Part shown: positions 26,744-36,900 of the stretch, piece after piece
Layout of the letters: each line of letters opens with the position of its first letter
Position numbering within the stretch: position 1 is the stretch's first letter
NCBI GenBank assembly: GCA_937923145.1
Contig: CALAJT010000016.1
Coordinates: 20,489-84,488 of the forward strand
Length of the DNA stretch: 64,000 bases
Reading direction: 5' to 3'
Source of the DNA: an uncultured Rubritalea sp.
Lineage (GTDB): Bacteria > Verrucomicrobiota > Verrucomicrobiia > Verrucomicrobiales > Akkermansiaceae
Notes under the pieces: generated by a model
What the model was told of the DNA's origin: nothing
Databases searched by the model: none
The model's input: the letters and a program-made list of their open reading frames with translations, nothing else
Translations under genes and position numbers: made by a program

Positions 26744-28504
26744 ATGTACAAATCCACTGCTACTGATACTGATAAGATGCCAAAAGGCATCCCCTATATT
26801 ATTGGAAACGAAGTTGCAGAGCGATTTTCTTTCTATGGGATGAAGACCATCCTTGCTGTATTCATAGCAAACTATCTTCACCTCATGGGAGAGACAGCAG
26901 GCTCTCCTATTGGCGAAGCTCAGGCTAAGGTCTACGTACATAATTTTAATTTTTGGGCATATTTCACTCCAATATTAGGTGCTCTATTTGCTGACTTTTT
27001 CTTTGGCAAGTACCGCGTCATTATGTGGCTAAGTGTTGTCTACTGTCTAGGTCACGGGGTTTTGGCTCTTATGGGCATCACTGGTGACTCTAAGACGTGG
27101 ATGATAGCTGGTCTGGCACTCATCACGTTAGGAGCTGGTGGCATTAAGCCTTGTGTCTCTGCACACGTGGGAGATCAGTTTGGTAGAAATAATCAGCATT
27201 TACTCACTCAAATATTCAATTGGTTTTACTTCTCTATCAATCTGGGAGCTCTTCTATCCACGCTAGCCACTCCACTATTACTTAAATACTACGGTCCACA
27301 CATCGCCTTCGGCATCCCTGGGATACTAATGGCTCTGGCTACTATCGTATTCTGGATGGGTAGAAATAAATATGTGCATATTCCTGCCCAAGGCCACAAA
27401 CTATTCGATGAACTAGCAAAGCCTGGCGTGCTCATGCGTATTCTAAAGCTATGCTGTTTGTTCCTCTTCGTAGCTGTTTTCTGGGCACTCTTTGACCAAT
27501 CTGGGACTTCATGGGTATTCCAAGCTGAGGATATGAATACTAATTTACTAGGAATCGAGATACTGCCTAGTCAACTCCAGGCATTTAACCCGATCATGGT
27601 CCTGACACTGATCCCTATTTTCACCTTCCTCATTTATCCTGCGGTCGACAAAGTATTCACTCTTAGCCCTCTGCGTAAAGTTAGTATCGGACTCTTCATC
27701 ATGGTGTCTAGTTTCGCCCTCATTACTCTGATTCAGACTTGGATCGATGCTGGCGAGTCACCTAGTATTGTATGGCAAATTCTAGCCTATATTCTACTCA
27801 CATCCTCAGAGGTCATGGTCTCCATCGTATGTCTAGAGTTCGCCTACACTCAGGCTCCAAAGTCGCTCAAGTCTATATTAATGTCCGTCTTCCTACTCGC
27901 TGTAGCTTTCGGAAATATCTTCGCATCTGCTATAAATAGCTACATTCAGATAGACTCACCTCTCACTGAGGCTGCTGAAGAGATCATATTCGATGGCGAA
28001 GAAATCTTCATCGGTGCTGCGAACACTCTAAAGCTATCGATAGATAACAGCTCTGTTTTACCTAGCTTAGAGGACGGAAATATGCTGATTGGAAACCTAT
28101 CGGACAGTTACGGAAATCCTATTTACTACGAGATCCTTAATAGCAAAACTGCCAGACTCCGCAGTGATGGATCTGACCAGAAAGCACGCACTCTCCATGA
28201 CATAGGTGTGATGATTAATCTCAACGACACCCCTGATCCTAGTGATTCTAAAACATGGTTAGACAAGCGTAAGGAGAAGCTCGGCATCGCCATTCAAGCG
28301 AGTGAGTTTGAACTAATTACTACAGAGAAATTTATAGGTGGTTCTAGCGGCATGACGACGATGGAAGGCGCATCCTACTTCCGCTTCTTCACTTACATCA
28401 TGCTCGGAACAGCGATCTTATTCATCCCATTCACACTCATTTACACTTATAATGTATATGAAGATGATACAGAAGTTGAAGGAATAGTAGAGACACAAAA
28501 ATAA
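26744..28504 (+). CDS. POT/PTR-family proton-coupled oligopeptide transporter with a large inserted loop
   Basis: Major-facilitator-type di/tripeptide:H+ symporter, 586 residues. The ExxERFxxYG signature is present (NEVAERFSFYG, Glu23, Glu26, Arg27), as is the PTR motif region FNWFYFSINLGALLS. Roughly fourteen membrane segments are expected. Between the last two helices (about residues 404-540) there is a soluble insertion of around 135 residues, beta-rich and acidic (DGEEIFIGAANTLKLSIDNS), not found in ordinary POT transporters. It would lie outside the membrane. The stop TAA overlaps the start of the next gene (TAATG). Confidence 0.9.
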   Translation: MYKSTATDTDKMPKGIPYIIGNEVAERFSFYGMKTILAVFIANYLHLMGETAGSPIGEAQAKVYVHNFNFWAYFTPILGALFADFFFGKYRVIMWLSVVYCLGHGVLALMGITGDSKTWMIAGLALITLGAGGIKPCVSAHVGDQFGRNNQHLLTQIFNWFYFSINLGALLSTLATPLLLKYYGPHIAFGIPGILMALATIVFWMGRNKYVHIPAQGHKLFDELAKPGVLMRILKLCCLFLFVAVFWALFDQSGTSWVFQAEDMNTNLLGIEILPSQLQAFNPIMVLTLIPIFTFLIYPAVDKVFTLSPLRKVSIGLFIMVSSFALITLIQTWIDAGESPSIVWQILAYILLTSSEVMVSIVCLEFAYTQAPKSLKSILMSVFLLAVAFGNIFASAINSYIQIDSPLTEAAEEIIFDGEEIFIGAANTLKLSIDNSSVLPSLEDGNMLIGNLSDSYGNPIYYEILNSKTARLRSDGSDQKARTLHDIGVMINLNDTPDPSDSKTWLDKRKEKLGIAIQASEFELITTEKFIGGSSGMTTMEGASYFRFFTYIMLGTAILFIPFTLIYTYNVYEDDTEVEGIVETQK

Positions 28505-29253
28505 TGTTAGAAGATGATTTCAATGATGTTCTAGGTAAAGCCATTCGTCGATTAGGTATCTCTAGTTCTGATCTAGAAATCTCTGAGAGAAGCCTGAGTA
28601 AGCTACTAGCTGGAGAAATGAATGAGGATTTCATTAAGAAAACAGCTCCCCTGTTAAATTTAAATGCAGAGAAATTAATTCAGCTAAAAAACTACTCCCC
28701 TGCTGTCACAGCGCCTGATTTCCTTCATACATATGTCTCACCATATGGTCATTTAGGAGTAAATGCCTTCGTAGTGGAAACTTCAAGTTACCTGCTCATC
28801 TTTGATACTGGCACAGATTCAGAGGATCTTCTAAAATGGATATCGGAGCGTTCTGAAAAGACAGCACTACTCTATATCACACACGATCACGCTGACCATA
28901 CCGCAGGAGTTCATGAGTTTAAAAAGCGAGAAATCACTGTGATCTACCCTGAAAACGCTACTGACCAAGTCTATGATAATTTCTTCTTCAAATGTCTGGA
29001 TGTAGCAGGTCACTGCTCACCCGCTACTGCCTATCTGCTAGAGTCATCAACTCTGGAATCTCCCCTCTGCATAGTCGGTGATGCTGTATTTGCCGGTTCA
29101 ATAGGCGGCTGTAAAAGCACTCATGCTTATTCTATAGCGATCCCTAACATAAAAGAAAATCTTCTCACTCTTCCTCTAGATACAATCCTCTGCTCAGGAC
29201 ACGGTCCACTGACTACTGTAGGACAAGAGCTTGAGAATAATCCCTTTTTCTAA
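28504..29253 (+). CDS. MBL-fold hydrolase with an N-terminal helical extension
   Basis: 249 residues. The metal-binding motif THDHADHTAG identifies a metallo-beta-lactamase fold; later ligands are in DVAGHCSP and VGDAVFAG, and CSGHGPLTT near the end. The first 60 residues (SERSLSKLLAGEMNEDFIKK) look like a small helical DNA- or protein-binding segment preceding the catalytic fold. It is translationally coupled (1-base overlap) to the POT transporter gene. Substrate unknown; glyoxalase II-like thioesters or other esters are possible. Confidence 0.8.
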   Translation: MLEDDFNDVLGKAIRRLGISSSDLEISERSLSKLLAGEMNEDFIKKTAPLLNLNAEKLIQLKNYSPAVTAPDFLHTYVSPYGHLGVNAFVVETSSYLLIFDTGTDSEDLLKWISERSEKTALLYITHDHADHTAGVHEFKKREITVIYPENATDQVYDNFFFKCLDVAGHCSPATAYLLESSTLESPLCIVGDAVFAGSIGGCKSTHAYSIAIPNIKENLLTLPLDTILCSGHGPLTTVGQELENNPFF

Positions 29254-29504
29254 AGCTCGGAAGTATTTAGCGCAAACTTAATTCCGACTAACTTGGTGAT
29301 AGCTACAGCCTACGCAGAGGTGGTCATTGAAGGCCTGAGACTTTTTTACCTAACCGGTCTAAAAATAGTATCAGTCTTGCTCCCTCTGGTGCAGCCATTG
29401 CATAAATTTCTTTTCTTAAGACATCACGTATCACCAATTAATCCAATAATTAGAAATAGTTTCAATATCACTCGCACACTAGATCTATAGATCTAAATTG
29501 GACA

Positions 29505-29533
29505 TAAAAAAAGCCCTTCGCAATGAAGGGCTT
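29505..29533 (-). terminator. Terminator of the tRNA-Leu transcript
   Basis: On the minus strand, AAGCCCTTC / GAAGGGCTT closes a 5-base loop and is followed by a run of T residues (plus-strand AAAAAAA at about 29506-29512), directly after the tRNA 3' end. Between 29254 and 29505 no gene is seen; the 65-residue track ORF there has no supporting features. Confidence 0.8.
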
Positions 29534-29547
29534 CAAGAAGAGAAAAG

Positions 29548-29629
29548 TACCGAGAACAGGAATCGAACCTGCACGTCCTAAGACACCTGAACCTAAATCA
29601 GGCGCGTCTACCAATTCCGCCATCTCGGC
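29548..29629 (-). tRNA. tRNA-Leu (anticodon TAG)
   Basis: The minus strand reads GCCGAGATGGCGGAATTGGT..CCTGATTTAGGTTCAGG..GGTTCGATTCC..TCTCGGTA. The anticodon loop is TTTAGGT with anticodon TAG, serving CUN leucine codons. A long variable arm (TGTCTTAGGACGT) and a normal T-loop support tRNA-Leu. The CCA end is not encoded. Confidence 0.95.
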
Positions 29630-29773
29630 TTTCGCTTCTGGACGGAAAACTAACTATTTTTTCTCCGGATGCAATACTTAATGTTACTTTTTCACCATTT
29701 TTTTAAAGTTTTTTGCTTTTTCTAGACTGATAAAGTGTCTAGCCTTACCTCTACAATCTATATCACACTTACT

Positions 29774-30490
29774 ATGCCTAGAATCACTATTTCCGAACCA
29801 GGAAAAACACCCCAACCGTATCGACTTAAAACTGACCGACAGAGCACTAAAATCGGCAGAGGCAGTGACAACGACATCATCCTAGAATCAGGCTCTGCAT
29901 CTACTTATCACTGTGAAATGATACGAGTAGACGGTGGCTTTATACTAGAGGACAATGACTCTACAAACGGCATCTTAATCGATGACACTCGCTTCAAGAT
30001 AATAGATCTAGTCGATGGCATGACTGTCAGTATTGGTGAAGATATTGAGTATAATTTTGAACTCAGTGAGGAAGAGCTAGAAATTCTAGAAGAAGAGGAG
30101 TTTGAGCCTAAACAGCGAGCAGCATTCCCTAAGGCTAAGAGCCAGCCTGAGCCTAGACAGAAAAAGAAAGCTGTATCTCTACATGATGACGAAGAAGATG
30201 ACGAAAAAGAGGAAGAGGAAGAGTATGAAGAAGTAATTGTCCGCCGAAAAGTTAAGAAACAGAAGGAATTAACTATAGTCGAGGACGAAGAAGAGGAGGA
30301 ACAAGAAGTAATCAAGCCTCAGTTACGTTCAGATCCCGCAAAGTCTGCTCCATTAGCACCTGCTAAATCAGGCGGGATATTTACTATACTAATCTTCGCT
30401 ATTCTCGCAGTGGCATGCCTATTAGGTGGAATGATCGTTAGACATTACCAAGATCATAAAACATTACTCTTTGAAAAGCACTTTAAGTAG
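29774..30490 (+). CDS. FHA-domain protein with acidic linker and C-terminal membrane anchor
   Basis: I choose the ATG at 29774 (MPRITISEPGKTP, 238 residues) over the track GTG at 29735. Residues 1-100 form a forkhead-associated domain that binds phosphothreonine: IGRGSDNDIILES, YHCEMI and DNDSTNGILID carry the conserved Arg, Ser, His and Asn. Then comes a long acidic, low-complexity stretch (DDEEDDEKEEEEEYEEV) and one C-terminal membrane helix (about 200-222, FTILIFAILAVACLLGGMIV). Probably a membrane-tethered phospho-signal reader; partner kinases are not encoded nearby. Confidence 0.85.
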   Translation: MPRITISEPGKTPQPYRLKTDRQSTKIGRGSDNDIILESGSASTYHCEMIRVDGGFILEDNDSTNGILIDDTRFKIIDLVDGMTVSIGEDIEYNFELSEEELEILEEEEFEPKQRAAFPKAKSQPEPRQKKKAVSLHDDEEDDEKEEEEEYEEVIVRRKVKKQKELTIVEDEEEEEQEVIKPQLRSDPAKSAPLAPAKSGGIFTILIFAILAVACLLGGMIVRHYQDHKTLLFEKHFK

Positions 30491-30580
30491 TAGGCTCATC
30501 ATTTAGATTTCATTAAATCTACTCAGCGATCACTAGGCAATTAGTAGACGCTTAATTTTTTAGGGATACCAGCTCTAGAG

Positions 30581-31474
30581 CTACTCACCCATCCTATCAC
30601 CCATCCTATCACCCATCAGAGCGTAGAGCTCTTGCTGCTGGGAAGAATGCTCTAACAGATCTTCTGCGAGTTTTACTTTTCCAGGCTGAAAAATAGTGAT
30701 CGTAGATGATCCTCCAAATGCGAAGTAACCTTTCTCAGCACCCTTCTCGACTTGCTCACCAGCTTTGTAAGTCTGGTGTATAGAGCCGACACATGTCGCT
30801 CCTATTTCCATAATCAGTACATCCCCATGATCTGAAGTTTCTAACACTGTTCGAGTGCGTTTGTTCTGCCACATGTAGGAAAGATTCTGCCTGAGCGCAA
30901 TCGGCGACACAGAGAATAGAGGACCATTGATCATCTTAGTATCTCCAGCCTTCCCTGCTGCTGGGAAATGGTATCGATGATAGTCTACTGGACATAGTCT
31001 AGAAAGGACTAGTGAGCCACCCTTGAACTTCTCATAGAGTTCATTATTAGCTATTAGTTTTTTAAGATCCCACTTCTGGCCCTTAATAAATACACCCTCT
31101 ACATCCTCCGCATTTTCAAATCCTAGGTGTCTTCCATCCGCAGGGAACACGATAGCGGCATCATGGATAGGACGAGCTTCTGGCTTCAGCTTACGGTAGA
31201 AAAATTCGTTGAATGTCTTGTAACTGTCTGCTGAATCTATGAAGTCAGATTCCTTCATTCCATAGTCATCTATAAATGGACCAACCTTTTTTTTCGTATC
31301 TGGGTTATCCATTCTACGACCATACCATTTAGAGAAAAACGGACGCTTCACGAAGCTGAATAGAGCTAATTTACCCAGAGGATTACCATACGCCCACTTG
31401 AGAAACCCTTCTCCGTAAACTTGCTCAGTTTCTATCTTTCCAGTATTGCGATTGTAGTAAGTGATTGGTTCCAT
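30581..31474 (-). CDS. psd: Phosphatidylserine decarboxylase
   Basis: Makes phosphatidylethanolamine. 297 residues with the active-site region CPVDYHRYHFPAAG, FPADGRHLGF and the self-cleavage motif in YFAFGGSSTITIFQPG (FGGSS variant, in place of LGST), where the serine becomes the pyruvoyl group. The C-terminal end is a short repeat (MGDRMGDRMGE) encoded by a 12-base tandem DNA repeat, so its length may vary between strains. The protein is divergent from nothing close; the Fur-family gene lies upstream on the same strand 46 bases away. Confidence 0.93.
   Translation of the reverse strand: MEPITYYNRNTGKIETEQVYGEGFLKWAYGNPLGKLALFSFVKRPFFSKWYGRRMDNPDTKKKVGPFIDDYGMKESDFIDSADSYKTFNEFFYRKLKPEARPIHDAAIVFPADGRHLGFENAEDVEGVFIKGQKWDLKKLIANNELYEKFKGGSLVLSRLCPVDYHRYHFPAAGKAGDTKMINGPLFSVSPIALRQNLSYMWQNKRTRTVLETSDHGDVLIMEIGATCVGSIHQTYKAGEQVEKGAEKGYFAFGGSSTITIFQPGKVKLAEDLLEHSSQQQELYALMGDRMGDRMGE
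30588..30619 (-). repeat. Tandem 12-bp repeat at the 3' end of psd
   Basis: ACCCATCCTATC occurs twice in a row and then ACCCATC again, coding GDRM repeats at the Psd C-terminus. A slippage-prone site. Confidence 0.7.
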
Positions 31475-31520
31475 CGAGTCAGTGAATTATGAGATTTAGT
31501 AAATGTGTGAATAAGTTTCT

Positions 31521-31958
31521 CTAAGTGCAAGTGGGGCAGGTGCCGAAAAACTCTAGCTCGTGATAGAGGCTAGTGTAGCCTGTGTTGGTAGCTATTTCCT
31601 TTTCGAGCTGATGCACTGGGCAAGGAGCATTAATCGGCTGAATGTCGCCGCAGTCGGTGCAGATTAGGAAGTCTTGATGACGCCCTGGAATGAGTAGTGT
31701 GAAATAAGCAGCTCGCTCATGTAAACCAAGTCGCCTCACTACGCCTTTATTAGAGAGCTTCTGTAGCAGGCGAAAAACCGTTGCGCGGTCACATAGCTCA
31801 GTGAGATTCTTATGATCTGAAAGATCCGCCAGCGTCATCGGAGAGTCGCTCGTGATAAGTGTCTCTATGAGCATACTAAGAGCCTTCGTCCGTCTTAGCC
31901 CGGCGTCTTTACACTGTTCTAAGGTAACTTCTAGCTGATCTTTTTGCATCTCCTTCAT
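31521..31958 (-). CDS. Fur-family transcriptional regulator (Fur/Zur-like)
   Basis: 145 residues. An N-terminal winged helix (about 15-90; AGLRRTKALSMLIETL.., RATVFRLLQKLSNKGVVRRL) is followed by the metal and dimer domain with HQDFLICTDCG (C..C pair one) and a terminal CPTC pair, the structural zinc site. Such proteins sense Fe, Zn or peroxide; the missing Fur HHDH run (here GRHQDF) fits Zur/Fur-like members, so the metal is undecided. Its operator cannot be identified here. Confidence 0.85.
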   Translation of the reverse strand: MKEMQKDQLEVTLEQCKDAGLRRTKALSMLIETLITSDSPMTLADLSDHKNLTELCDRATVFRLLQKLSNKGVVRRLGLHERAAYFTLLIPGRHQDFLICTDCGDIQPINAPCPVHQLEKEIATNTGYTSLYHELEFFGTCPTCT

Positions 31959-32075
31959 TTTTTAAAACAGTAAGAGGGAAAGGATGATGGTGAAAGGAAA
32001 AAGGAGAAAGTTTGGTCAGATAATCTTGGGATTATTAATGACATATCCTGCTTAGGTTTATATGAATTAATAACA

Positions 32076-33935
32076 ATGAACACGAAGCCATCCAAAAGTA
32101 AGATCTATTCTCAGTCTTCTGATAATGGGCAGACTTGGAATGTCCCCGCTAAGAAAGGCGTGGGATTTCTCATGATATTCGGCTGCTTCTTTGCAGGGCT
32201 GCCGCTACTAGTTATGGCAGTAATGATTTATGCCCACTTATTTGGAACGGTTGAAAACTCAACTAACTGGGCAATCCTGGGGCTTTTTCTATTCTTAAGC
32301 ATGCCCATAATGATAGGTGGGTTATTCTTCTTTATCGGTCTAAAAATGCGCTACACTTCCTATGAGATAAGCGTAAATGATGGGTCCGTGAATCTAGTAA
32401 AAAAGTTCTTTAAGAAAGAAACTTCTGAGAATTTGGAAAGCGGTGAAGTGCATGGAGTTGGTCTGTATTCTAGTTTCAAAACAAATGGAAGGTCCAACTA
32501 TGGGCTTCTAGTAAAAGCTAGGTCAGAAAAAGACATCAAGTTCTCATGTGGATATAATGAATCTGAGCTACGTTGGCTGGCGAGCGAGATGTTAGCTGAG
32601 CTTGCAGAGCAAGGAGGCTTGCCTACGGAAGAGGAACTGGAAAAAACATATTTTAGCTCTAGCGATGGAGAATCTACTGATGATACAGAGAATCAATTTG
32701 CTAAAAATGGAGTTACCATTTCATTTTTAGATAAAGCTAATACTAGAAGTGGGAGTGGGAGTGATCAGTTTTTGATTGAGAAAAATGGCCCAGTAGTCGC
32801 CAAGACTATGATCTATGCAGGTTTATTTGGGATGCTCTTTAGTAGTGTGTTTATATGGGTCGGTTTCTGGGCTGACGATGGTGATCTCATCTTCGGGCTA
32901 GCTGGTATTTTTATTGCTACAGTCTCTATCGTATTTTTCATACTGGGATTATCTAAGCTCAAGACATCAGAGAAATTCACATTCAAAGCCGATACTATCA
33001 TTAAAGAAAAGCTACGTGGTGATGTAAGTAAGAGTAAAACAGTCTTTCAAAAATCTAGCTTTACGAAACTTAAGGTAGCATCCAGCGGTAAGAGTAATAA
33101 TGACACTCGCTATTCTGTGAAGCTAAGAGGAACTGGCGGGACTAAAGACTTAAAGCTATTCAACTGGGTAAGTCAGGAGGTCTCTGAAGTGGTAAAACTG
33201 AAAGTGAACGCATGGCTAAAACCATCAGTGTCTCCAATAACTACACCTGAAAAAACCACCTTTAACAGCGGATATGGAAGCGCCATGGTCACAGAAGCCA
33301 CACAGAAGCAAATTATAGAACGTGAATCTCTACCTCCAAAGATAGCCCCTGATGAAGTGCCCATATATTCATCAGCTATGAATCTAAAAGACATCAAAGG
33401 CGGTGCGTGGATACTTAGAATATTCCTCATGATCTTCTTATGTGTTGGACTGGGCTTAATTATTTTTGGTGTCCTCAGTATCAAAACTGCTAAGGACAGC
33501 GAGACTTGGCCAAGCGTGCAAGGAGTCATTTTAGACAGTAGAATAGCTATCAATCACGGTGATGATAGCACCACCTATGGAGCAGATGTGAGCTATAGAT
33601 ACGCAGTCGAGGGACATAAATACAAAGGTGATAAAGTCACTGTGAGCGAGATGAGCACCAGCAGTCAAACTAGAGCAAGTAAGATTGTACAACGCTATCC
33701 CATCGGTAAAAAAGTACCTGTCTACTATAACCCAAAGGAATCAGAAGACAGCGTTCTTGAAACAGGATTGAGTGATGGCAGTTGGTTATTACCTGGTATA
33801 GGTCTACTCTTCTTCATCGTCCCGCTTATTATTCTAATTATCACTGAAAAATCAAATCGAAAAGAGAACAAGAAACCCAAAGTGAACAGGAACTCTGTGA
33901 AGAGTATTGAAAGTCGCTATGGGAAGATGGGTTGA
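32076..33935 (+). CDS. Multi-helix membrane protein with C-terminal DUF3592-like domain
   Basis: 619 residues. Hydrophobic pairs at about 29-55, 67-92, 245-265, 270-292 and 450-475, plus a last helix at about 575-597. The stretch SVQGVILDSRI..TYGADVSYRYAVEGHKYKGD..RYPIGKKVPVYYNPKESEDSVLE is the DUF3592 signature, placed between the final two helices. Two internal membrane pairs each precede soluble beta-rich parts, suggesting repeat architecture. Function unknown. It converges with mfd (13 bases between stops). Confidence 0.7.
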   Translation: MNTKPSKSKIYSQSSDNGQTWNVPAKKGVGFLMIFGCFFAGLPLLVMAVMIYAHLFGTVENSTNWAILGLFLFLSMPIMIGGLFFFIGLKMRYTSYEISVNDGSVNLVKKFFKKETSENLESGEVHGVGLYSSFKTNGRSNYGLLVKARSEKDIKFSCGYNESELRWLASEMLAELAEQGGLPTEEELEKTYFSSSDGESTDDTENQFAKNGVTISFLDKANTRSGSGSDQFLIEKNGPVVAKTMIYAGLFGMLFSSVFIWVGFWADDGDLIFGLAGIFIATVSIVFFILGLSKLKTSEKFTFKADTIIKEKLRGDVSKSKTVFQKSSFTKLKVASSGKSNNDTRYSVKLRGTGGTKDLKLFNWVSQEVSEVVKLKVNAWLKPSVSPITTPEKTTFNSGYGSAMVTEATQKQIIERESLPPKIAPDEVPIYSSAMNLKDIKGGAWILRIFLMIFLCVGLGLIIFGVLSIKTAKDSETWPSVQGVILDSRIAINHGDDSTTYGADVSYRYAVEGHKYKGDKVTVSEMSTSSQTRASKIVQRYPIGKKVPVYYNPKESEDSVLETGLSDGSWLLPGIGLLFFIVPLIILIITEKSNRKENKKPKVNRNSVKSIESRYGKMG

Positions 33936-33947
33936 AGTTAGAATAGA

Positions 33948-36900
33948 TCAGATAGATCTTAACATCCTAATACACTCGATAAGCTTCTTATGCGGATTCG
34001 TCGCTTTCAGCCTAGGGAACTTGGTTTGTGAGAGCATGATGTATTGGTTGTTTCTTGTTAGCATTAGGCGTTGGCCTTTGATTTCTATGCTGGTGATGTT
34101 GGCTTTTGAGGCAGCTATTTTTAGCTGGGTGGTGTCTAGGAGATTTTGGGCTGGGGATGGAAGTTTGCCATATTGGTCTTCCCAGGTGTCGCGAAGCTGG
34201 GAGATTACTTTTTCGGAGGATGCTTCGGCTAGTTGCTTGTAGGCTCGGATACGCATCGTTGGCTCCGTCATGTAGTGAGCTGGGATGAAACAGTCTAGTT
34301 CCTGACTTGAAATTGGTGATTCAAGTTTAGTTGATTGCTGCTTTGCCGTTTCGGTGAAGTTGATGAAGTCGGCTCTGAGGGTAACGTCTATGCGGATGGC
34401 GTTTCTGTTGCCTCGGAGGCGCTCGATGGACTGGCGGAGGAGCTGGCAGTAGAGGTCGAATCCTACGCTGGAGATGTGGCCACTTTGCTTGGTGCCTAGG
34501 AGGTTGCCTGCACCTCGGATTTCTAGGTCTCGCATAGCGATCTTGAAGCCTGATCCTAGGGCGGTGTATTGCTTGATGGCGTTGATGCGCTTGGTGGCGT
34601 CACCTCCTACTGTGAGATCGCGCGGGATGAGCAGGATGGCATAAGCGTTCTGCCCTGCTCTGCCTACACGACCTCGAAGCTGGTAGAGATCTGATAGTCC
34701 GAAGCGGTCTGCACGGTCGATGATGATGGTATTCGCATTAGGAATGTCGATGCCACTTTCGATGATGGTGGTAGCTAGGAGGATGTCTGCTTCACCTTTG
34801 ACGAAGGTGCGCATGACTTGCTCTAGCTCGTCCTTAGGCATCTGTCCGTGCCCGATGACGATCTTCGCCTCGGGGCAAAGTGCGTGGATTTTGTCCCGCA
34901 TGATTTCGATGGTTTGGACGCGATTATGGAGGAAAAAAGTTTGTCCGCCACGAGCCATTTCTCGGGTGATGGCGGTGCGTATAATGCGTTCGTCATAGCC
35001 ACAGATGGAGGTCTGGACTGGGACTTTGTTAGGCGGTGCGGTGTCGATGGTGGACATGTCCCGTGTGCCCATGAGTGCTAGGTAGAGAGTTCTTGGAATC
35101 GGTGTTGCAGAGAGTGTTAGAAGGTCGATTCCAGCGAAGAGTTCTTTGAATTTTTCTTTGTGCTTTACTCCGAAGCGTTGCTCTTCATCGATGATGGCGA
35201 CTCCTAAGTCTTTGAAAGAAATATCGTTCGATACTAGGCGATGAGTCCCAATGACAATGTCTACTGATCCGTCTGCTAATCCTTGAATAGTAGAACGTAT
35301 TTCTGCTGGTTTACGGAAGCGGTTGAGGAGGTCTACGCGTATCGGGTAGTCGCTCATACGCTCGCGAAATGTGCGCCAGTGTTGCTCTGCTAGGACTGTG
35401 GTGGGGACTAGGATGGCGACTTGCTTACCGCCTGTGACTGCCTTGAATGCGGCCCGGATGGCTACTTCTGTTTTGCCAAATCCTACGTCGCCACAGATGA
35501 GACGATCCATCGGTTTCGGGCATTCCATGTCTGCCTTAGTATCCTGGATAGAGGTGAGCTGGTCTGGGGTTTCGGTGTAGCGGAATGAGTTCTCGAACTC
35601 CCACATCCATTTAGTGTCTGGTGGGTGTCCTTTGCCTTTGCTGACTTGGCGTTCGGCTTGGAGGCGGAGTAGCTGGGCGGCGTAGTCCATGATGGACTTC
35701 TCTGCGGACTTTCTGATGCGTGCCCATTTGGCGTCACCAAGCTTTGTGAGTGTGGGGGTCTTGCCGCCCATGCCTACGTATTTGGCTAGAAGGTGGGCTT
35801 GGTCTATAGGGACAGAGAGGATGGCTTTGTCACGGTAGCGGATGTTGATCTCCTCTGTGCCATCTTGGTCAGTGCTGATGTCTTGGAATCTTCCGATACC
35901 GTATTCGGTATGGACTACGAGGTCACCTCTTTCGATATCGAGAATGTCTGTTTGAGCTCTGGCTTTGGCTTGGTGATCTAAGTGCGTATTTTTGCGGTTG
36001 TTTGATGTCTGGTATCTGCCGAATAGTTCTGCGGATGAGAGGACCGCTAATTTTACTGAAGGTATTGTAAATCCATGGGCTAGCTCACCTACCGTGACTT
36101 CTACTCCATCTAGAATCGACTCTCCCATGAGTTCTTTGAAGCGCTCTATCTCTCCTTTGTTAGAGAAAATGAGATGAATATTCCAGTCATCGGTGTTCCA
36201 TTCTGTTAGCTGCTTAGTAAAGGCATGGCGCTTGTTCTGCTGGAGTACGAAGTCGCCTGCTTCGAACGCTCCCAGTGGAGAGGGATTGATAGAGAGTCCA
36301 GCTAATGGATCTGTAGTGATTTCTAGGGAGTGTTTGACCTCGCTGGGGAGATCGTGTTCTCCTGTGTAGATAATTAGATCATTTTTTCCAATGTAGTCTG
36401 CTACTGTGGCGGTGTCTTCAGTTTCTGTTAGATGGAATTTTATCTGCTGGAGTTTTTTAATCGATGTCTGGGTATTGAGATCGAATTCGCGGATGGATTC
36501 TATTTCTGTGTCGAAAAATTCTAATCTAACAGGTAGAGGTGCCTGCCATGTATAAACATCCAGGATTCCTCCACGGAGTGCGTATTGACCTCGGTTATGG
36601 ATGTGGTCTACACGTTCGAATCCTACTTGCTCGAAGGTGGCTATGAGAAGGTCTGGTTCTATTTCGTCCCCTACCTTGATAGCATTCCCCTGCTGAGAAA
36701 TCTCTGCTGGTGGTGGGCAGGGTGACTCTAGGTTTGTAGTGATTACTATGGTTGACTGAGCAGCATTCTTTTCTAATGAGGATATCAGCGAAAGGGTGTG
36801 AAGACGGTCAGCATTCGTCTCAGGATCATCTAGTTCGGTAGCCGTGGTGTCTGTTTTCTTATCTAACAGAATGAGACCATTCGCATTCCAGAGATCCATT

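Noticed and set aside
29293-29490. 65-residue ORF between the MBL-fold gene and tRNA-Leu
   Set aside because: No ribosome site, no family features, hydrophobic low-complexity translation.
30588-30619. CRISPR-like repeat
   Set aside because: Only two and a half tandem 12-base units with no spacers, inside a coding sequence.
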